Shown here: in pieces, positions 42,725-46,606 of the stretch
Numbering within the stretch: the first letter of the stretch is position 1
Layout of the letters: every line of letters begins with the position of its first letter
DNA from: Actinomycetota bacterium
Lineage (GTDB): Bacteria; Actinomycetota; Actinomycetes; Nanopelagicales; Nanopelagicaceae
Assembly (NCBI GenBank): GCA_026393075.1
Contig: JAPLAW010000021.1
Location: 1 to 46,606 of the forward strand
Direction of reading: 5' to 3'
Length of the DNA: 46,606 nt
Program-made: the position numbers and the translations under genes
The notes under the pieces: model-generated
Told to the model about the DNA's origin: nothing
What the model saw: only the letters and a program-made list of their open reading frames with translations
Database searches by the model: none

Positions 42725-43660
42725 ATGTCGCAACGAGCAGCTGGATATGGAATTGCCACTTTAATCAATGGTGGCGAAAAAGATGGCACCGTTCTTGATA
42801 CTTGGTTCCCAGCACCTGTTTTAGGCAATCTGCCCGCAAGTGCGCCTGCTGAATTAGCTTCACTTGCAACACCTGACAATGCACGCGGCGTGCGCAGCGA
42901 AGTAGTTGGCATTGAGATTGATTTAGCAACACCACCTGCTTCAGTTAGCGATGCCTATTTGCGTTTGCATTTACTTTCGCATCGTTTAGTTAAGCCACAT
43001 GGGCAATCGCTTGATGGAATTTTCGGAATTCTAAATAACGTGGTTTGGACTTCAGTCGGTCCTTGTCCGGTTGATAATTTTGAAATCACTCGCGCCAACA
43101 TTCGAGCAGCTACAGGGCAACACGTAGCTGTTTATGGTGTCGATAAGTTCCCACGAATGGTTGATTATGTAGTTCCAAGTGGAGTACGAATTGCAGATGC
43201 CGATCGAGTAAGACTCGGCGCTCACCTAGCTAGCGGTACCACAGTTATGCACGAAGGTTTTGTAAATTTCAACGCTGGCACTCTCGGAACTTCTATGGTT
43301 GAAGGTCGAATCTCCGCAGGCGTAGTTGTTGGTAATGGGAGCGATATCGGCGGTAGTGCTTCGATTATGGGCACGCTAAGTGGTGGTGGCAAAGAAGTTA
43401 TTTCAATTGGCGAGAACTGTTTACTAGGTGCTAATTCTGGTTGCGGTATTTCACTTGGCGATAACTGCGTAATTGAATCTGGTACTTACGTAACTGCTGC
43501 TGCCAAAGTATTGCTGCCTGATGGTGAAGTAGTTAAAGCAGCCACACTCTCCGGTGCTAACAATTTGCTATTCCGTCGTAATTCACAGAGCGGCGCACTT
43601 GAAGCAGTTATGCGCACCGGCACTTGGGGCGGACTTAACTCAGTTTTGCACGCTAACTAA
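42725..43660 (+). CDS. dapD: Tetrahydrodipicolinate N-succinyltransferase DapD
   Basis: Adds succinate to tetrahydrodipicolinate, the step before DapC in lysine and meso-diaminopimelate synthesis. The 311-residue protein is of the actinobacterial type: N-terminal domain with [18 protein letters not shown], then a left-handed beta-helix (about 160-270: [60 protein letters not shown]). The stop region overlaps the SpoIID-like gene by 21 bases tail to tail. Confidence 0.95.
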   Translation: MSQRAAGYGIATLINGGEKDGTVLDTWFPAPVLGNLPASAPAELASLATPDNARGVRSEVVGIEIDLATPPASVSDAYLRLHLLSHRLVKPHGQSLDGIFGILNNVVWTSVGPCPVDNFEITRANIRAATGQHVAVYGVDKFPRMVDYVVPSGVRIADADRVRLGAHLASGTTVMHEGFVNFNAGTLGTSMVEGRISAGVVVGNGSDIGGSASIMGTLSGGGKEVISIGENCLLGANSGCGISLGDNCVIESGTYVTAAAKVLLPDGEVVKAATLSGANNLLFRRNSQSGALEAVMRTGTWGGLNSVLHAN

Positions 43661-44917
43661 TTCTTCACTCGTTGGCGCAAACCAGGTAGATGGCAGTTTG
43701 CTTCGGCTACGAAATGTCTCTCCGCTTAATTTAACTTTCTTTCCGTTGCTAGATTTTCCTTCAATCAGCTTCACGGAGCCGGTTTCATTCAGCGACAAAA
43801 CCTTGACCGAAAGCACATCTGGTAACCCAAAAGCAGCAGCCAGCACTGATTGCGCAATATCTCGCTTCCACTTATAGAAATTCGGATTTAACTTAGGATC
43901 AAGGGACCAAGGGTCTGGAACTGAGAAGGTGTAGCCAACATCAGTCCCCCAAGCATTCTTTGAAGTTTCAGTAACACCACCTGATGATGAGCCAAAATAT
44001 GTTCGAATCGGCAATGAATTGCGGGTGACAGTTAAGCCAGTATTTTCAGTTAGAGACGTGCGAGTTACTGCAGCCTTCCAAATTTGCCCCCATTTAGGTT
44101 CGGCTTCTTTGGCATAGCCGGCAAAATTTTGGTCACTAATTGAAGAATAAAGTTCGCAATCGCAACTCTTTAAAACTTTGCCAACCTTACTCATGGCGTA
44201 ACTTCGAGATGCAATCGCTTGCGCTTCAAGAGCTGCAGCTGGCCAAGAAGAAGGAACTTCGCTTATCCCCCAGAGATATTCATCATGCAATCTAATTTGA
44301 TTCACAATTTCTAACCGATTGCCAAGTTTGGCATCTTTAACAACTTTGACTTGAATTTGGCCATAACGATATTTACTCGTTTTTTTAGTATGGGTTAAAG
44401 ATAAAACAGAATCTGGCCCAGCTAAATATCTGGTGCCACTCCAACGAATAGTTAATAAGTCAACTGGAGTTAAGACCGTAGTGATGCCAACTTGAGTAGT
44501 GGTTATTTGAACTTGCTTCTCGGAAATAGCTAACTTAACTGAATCTTTTGCTGCCAAAACCGAGAGAAATTGTGGCTCTGTGCCATCACCAGATATTAAT
44601 TGCAATGACATGCCGGGCGTATCACTTTTTAAGGAGGCCGAAGTTAATTGGTGTCCAACATTTACGCGCAAAATTTGATCATCTGTTAATGGCATTACAT
44701 CACTGCCAGGATAGTAATAATTCATAATTGCTGTCGCGGTATCCCCTGCAAGAGCTAAGCCACGTGCGCCTATCTGACTCATTCCAACGCCATGTCCATA
44801 GCCTTTACCGGAAAATGAAATCGTGGCAGGCACTTCAGCCGAAGCTGAAGGAAAATTAACCAGAACTAAAGTTGAAATCAGAATGGGCGCTAGAGCGCCA
44901 AAGTTAAGACGTTTCAA
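43640..44917 (-). CDS. SpoIID/LytB-domain exported protein
   Basis: A 425-residue protein with an N-terminal signal peptide ([19 protein letters not shown], about 8-26), followed by [21 protein letters not shown] and, in the centre, the SpoIID core ([29 protein letters not shown]). In Bacillus SpoIID is a lytic transglycosylase acting on denuded glycan strands; here a role in wall remodelling is likely, not sporulation. The start is TTG three bases after the glycosyltransferase stop, with AGGA 6 bases upstream; a longer frame to 44971 lies inside the glycosyltransferase gene and lacks the signal-peptide arrangement. Confidence 0.88.
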   Translation of the reverse strand: MKRLNFGALAPILISTLVLVNFPSASAEVPATISFSGKGYGHGVGMSQIGARGLALAGDTATAIMNYYYPGSDVMPLTDDQILRVNVGHQLTSASLKSDTPGMSLQLISGDGTEPQFLSVLAAKDSVKLAISEKQVQITTTQVGITTVLTPVDLLTIRWSGTRYLAGPDSVLSLTHTKKTSKYRYGQIQVKVVKDAKLGNRLEIVNQIRLHDEYLWGISEVPSSWPAAALEAQAIASRSYAMSKVGKVLKSCDCELYSSISDQNFAGYAKEAEPKWGQIWKAAVTRTSLTENTGLTVTRNSLPIRTYFGSSSGGVTETSKNAWGTDVGYTFSVPDPWSLDPKLNPNFYKWKRDIAQSVLAAAFGLPDVLSVKVLSLNETGSVKLIEGKSSNGKKVKLSGETFRSRSKLPSTWFAPTSEELVSVQN

Positions 44918-44919
44918 GG

Positions 44920-45924
44920 CTAATCCTGCGGTACTAATGATTTTGGCGAGGTAATAAAGCCTGCGCCCCAAGCCATCTGCATAGTTAATAGGACAGCAGG
45001 CATCATGATCTTTTCTAGTAAACCTTTACCGAGCGCAATTCCGGCTATCAGCGTGAAACCGGCATAAATTGCGGCTGGAAGATAGAGCAAAGGCAAAATG
45101 GTTGCTCCAGCTATCAATGAAAGTACTGTGCCAATCAGTGCAAACGGTGGTGCTAGATATCGGTAGTTAATCGTGCCAGTATGTTTGCGAGATACAACAC
45201 GGCGCCAGCGGCCATATTCAAAATACTGTTTTGCCAAGGCTGCCAAATTTGGCCTTGGCCGATAGGTAACTTCTAAGCGGGGATCAAAAAATATTTTCCC
45301 GCCCCGCTCACGTAATCGAAAGTTTAATTCCCAATCTTGCGCACGAATAAATCTCTCATCGAAGCCACCAATTTCATTTAGCGCTTCTCGCAAGAAGCAA
45401 CCTAAATACACGGTGTCGACTTCGCCGGAACCACCACCGGTGTGAAACTTTGCGGCGCCTACGCCAAGTGGGCTACGCATCGCTCTGGCAACACTTTTCT
45501 CAAATTTTGTTTTTCCGACGGCGCCCATTAATCCGCCAACATTTACGGCACCAGTTTTTCGAAGTAATTCAACGGCAATAGAAAGATAATTACTAGGGAT
45601 TTCAGCGTGGCCATCTACTCTTACAATAATTGGTGAATTTGATTTTGCTAAAGCAATATTTAAACCAGCAGCAGTTCGTCCAGTTGGATTTAAGACAACA
45701 ACGACTCGTGAATCAGAACTAGCTAATTCAGTAGCAATTTCAAGAGTTGCATCTTTGGATGGTCCGATTGCCAAAATAACTTCGAACTTGCCTTGATAAT
45801 CTTGGGAAAGGATCGCTTTAACTGCAGCTGCTAAATGGTTTGCCTCATTTAGGACTGGCAAAATGATGGAGAGATCCGGTGAGGTAGATAACTCAATTTT
45901 TCTCGGGGTAGGTGCGGTGGCCAT
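44920..45924 (-). CDS. Glycosyltransferase family 2 (ExoA-like)
   Basis: A 334-residue protein with a GT-A domain: DLSIILPVLNEANHL (about 17-31), AIGPSKDATLEIA, the metal motif RVDGHAEIP, FIRAQDWELNFRLRERGG, and a C-terminal membrane part with three or four helices (about 245-325). The product is probably a surface glycan; the sugar is unknown. The ATG at 45924 is preceded by AGGGG; a longer frame to 45981 would overlap the divergent LCP start. Followed by the SpoIID-like gene after two bases, suggesting one operon for wall or glycan synthesis. Confidence 0.88.
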   Translation of the reverse strand: MATAPTPRKIELSTSPDLSIILPVLNEANHLAAAVKAILSQDYQGKFEVILAIGPSKDATLEIATELASSDSRVVVVLNPTGRTAAGLNIALAKSNSPIIVRVDGHAEIPSNYLSIAVELLRKTGAVNVGGLMGAVGKTKFEKSVARAMRSPLGVGAAKFHTGGGSGEVDTVYLGCFLREALNEIGGFDERFIRAQDWELNFRLRERGGKIFFDPRLEVTYRPRPNLAALAKQYFEYGRWRRVVSRKHTGTINYRYLAPPFALIGTVLSLIAGATILPLLYLPAAIYAGFTLIAGIALGKGLLEKIMMPAVLLTMQMAWGAGFITSPKSLVPQD

Positions 45925-45948
45925 AGCCCCTAAACCGTATCGCCCAAG

Positions 45949-45954
45949 TACGCT
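45949..45954 (+). promoter_or_regulatory. -10-like box TACGCT of a predicted leaderless promoter
   Basis: TACGCT, then TTCGCC, then the ATG at 45961. The divergent glycosyltransferase begins 36 bases away. Confidence 0.45.
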
Positions 45955-45960
45955 TTCGCC

Positions 45961-46606
45961 ATGTCTTCGCCTCGCAAACACAGCCGTGCCATTCGGGCGA
46001 TTACCTCACTTTCAGTCGGAATTGTGGCTCTTTCTGCCATTGGTTGGCTGGGTCTTGGCCGAGTAAGTGGATCTCTAAATCGAACTGATGCCTTTGCCAA
46101 TGTAAAGAATCGTCCCGATAAACCAACTAGTGCAATGAATCTATTGCTAGTGGGTTCAGATAACCGCGCGGGTTTAACTAAAGAACAAATTCGTGAACTG
46201 TGGGTAGGTGGAACTGAAGTTGCAGCCGGTGCTCGATCTGACACCATGCTATTGGTTCACATTAGTAAAGCTCGCGATAGCGCTGTGATCATCTCGCTTC
46301 CTCGAGATTCCTTAGTCACAATTCCAGAACATATAAGTAGTTCAGATTCGACAAAGACGGTTCCGGCCCGTCAAAACAATTTGCGTCAAGAAGAATATCG
46401 ATGATCCAAAATCAAATTTAGTGCTTTCGGCTGGCTTGCAAACTCTCGACGGAATTCAAGCGCTAAAGTATGTGCGCACTCGCTACTTCGATGGGCAAGG
46501 CGATATTGGCCGCATGAAACGTCAGCAAGAATTTATGTCAGCAGTCATGCGGAAAGCAACCAGCACGGGCACGTTGTTAAATCCAATTAAATTAGTTAAC
46601 TTCTTC
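45961..46606 (+). pseudogene. LytR-CpsA-Psr (LCP) family protein, internally deleted and frameshifted, cut by window edge
   Basis: LCP proteins attach wall polymers to peptidoglycan. The first frame (45961-46404) gives a membrane helix (about 14-36), NLLLVGSDNRAG, DTMLLVHIS and the catalytic-site sequence IISLPRDSLVTIP, then runs into TGA. From about 46380 a different frame continues with CVKKNIDDPKSNLVLSAG, LDGIQALKYVRTRYFDGQGDIGRMKRQQ, the C-terminal half of the same domain. Between the two, about 45-55 residues normal for the family are missing, so this is a deletion with frameshift rather than a single base change. It may be a real pseudogene or an assembly fault near a contig end. Confidence 0.7.

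Noticed and set aside
42152-42733. 193-residue version of the LOG protein
   Set aside because: It would extend into dapD; the ATG at 42694 gives the usual N-terminus and fits the -10 box.
1-46606. CRISPR arrays, insertion sequences, prophage, toxin-antitoxin or restriction genes
   Set aside because: No regularly spaced repeats, transposase, integrase or defence-gene motifs were seen on either strand.

Overview
The window reads as a chromosomal segment from a low-GC, genome-streamlined actinobacterium. Diagnostic genes are two WhiB proteins, MtrAB, the mycothiol gene mshB, the DUF3107, DUF3117, DUF3499 and DUF5719 families, and an actinobacterial DapD. The A+T-rich sequence, genes packed end to end and very short intergenic gaps suggest a freshwater planktonic lineage such as Nanopelagicales (acI). 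That placement is inference; no rRNA is present. There is no mobile element, CRISPR array or prophage, and no gene-free stretch above 300 bases (the longest, about 200 bases, lies upstream of whiB1).

Layout, left to right. 1-2.9 kb: the start of a LacI-type regulator (cut by the edge), a DUF4389 membrane protein, an AlkA-like DNA glycosylase, msrA-msrB and tRNA-Arg(CCG). 3-7.6 kb: whiB1 convergent with a DUF6912-pdtaS pair, then an orphan SAF-domain/CpaE-like pair and a DUF6459 gene. 7.6-11 kb: secA and comFC. 11-21.2 kb: one collinear minus-strand block, whiB2, a large glycosyltransferase, DUF5719, DUF3499, phosphomannomutase, sahH, mtrA, mtrB. 21.3-23.7 kb: fdxA-dapC-manC. 23.8-28.5 kb: a GNAT gene and a CysRS-like gene facing moeZ-mshB-DUF6113. 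28.6-34.6 kb: TetR, DUF3107 and rhlE facing a tightly overlapped operon of EamA, PHP, MarC, MpaB-like and ParA-like genes. 34.7-42.7 kb: an MgtE-N/CBS protein and a DUF1003 protein, facing pepA-OMT-htrA-tatB-mrp, then DUF3117 and LOG-SRPBCC-sigma4-like. 42.7 kb to the end: dapD, a SpoIID-like protein, a glycosyltransferase and a damaged LytR-CpsA-Psr gene running off the window.

Themes. Cell envelope and division: MtrAB, WhiB2, mannose activation (phosphomannomutase and ManC), glycosyltransferases, DapC and DapD for meso-diaminopimelate, LCP and SpoIID-like proteins. Redox and thiol balance: MsrA/B, MshB, ferredoxin. Secretion and protein quality: SecA, TatB, HtrA, PepA. The order strongly recalls several Mycobacterium tuberculosis blocks (Rv1177-1178, Rv1201-1232 and Rv3206-3264 regions), but with lpqB and hpf missing from the secA-mtrAB block and sigE-rseA missing next to htrA.

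The most interesting signals are: a recurring -10-like TANNNT placed 6 or 7 bases before ATG in front of 12 operon-leading genes (predicted leaderless transcripts); a dapC reading frame that follows the fdxA stop codon in the same frame with no ordinary start codon before the conserved N-terminus; a CpaE-like ATPase without P-loop lysines; an LCP gene with an apparent internal deletion; a palindrome overlapping the whiB2 promoter; and a sahH leader that can hide its own ribosome binding site. I did not find a complete, clearly new multi-gene system.
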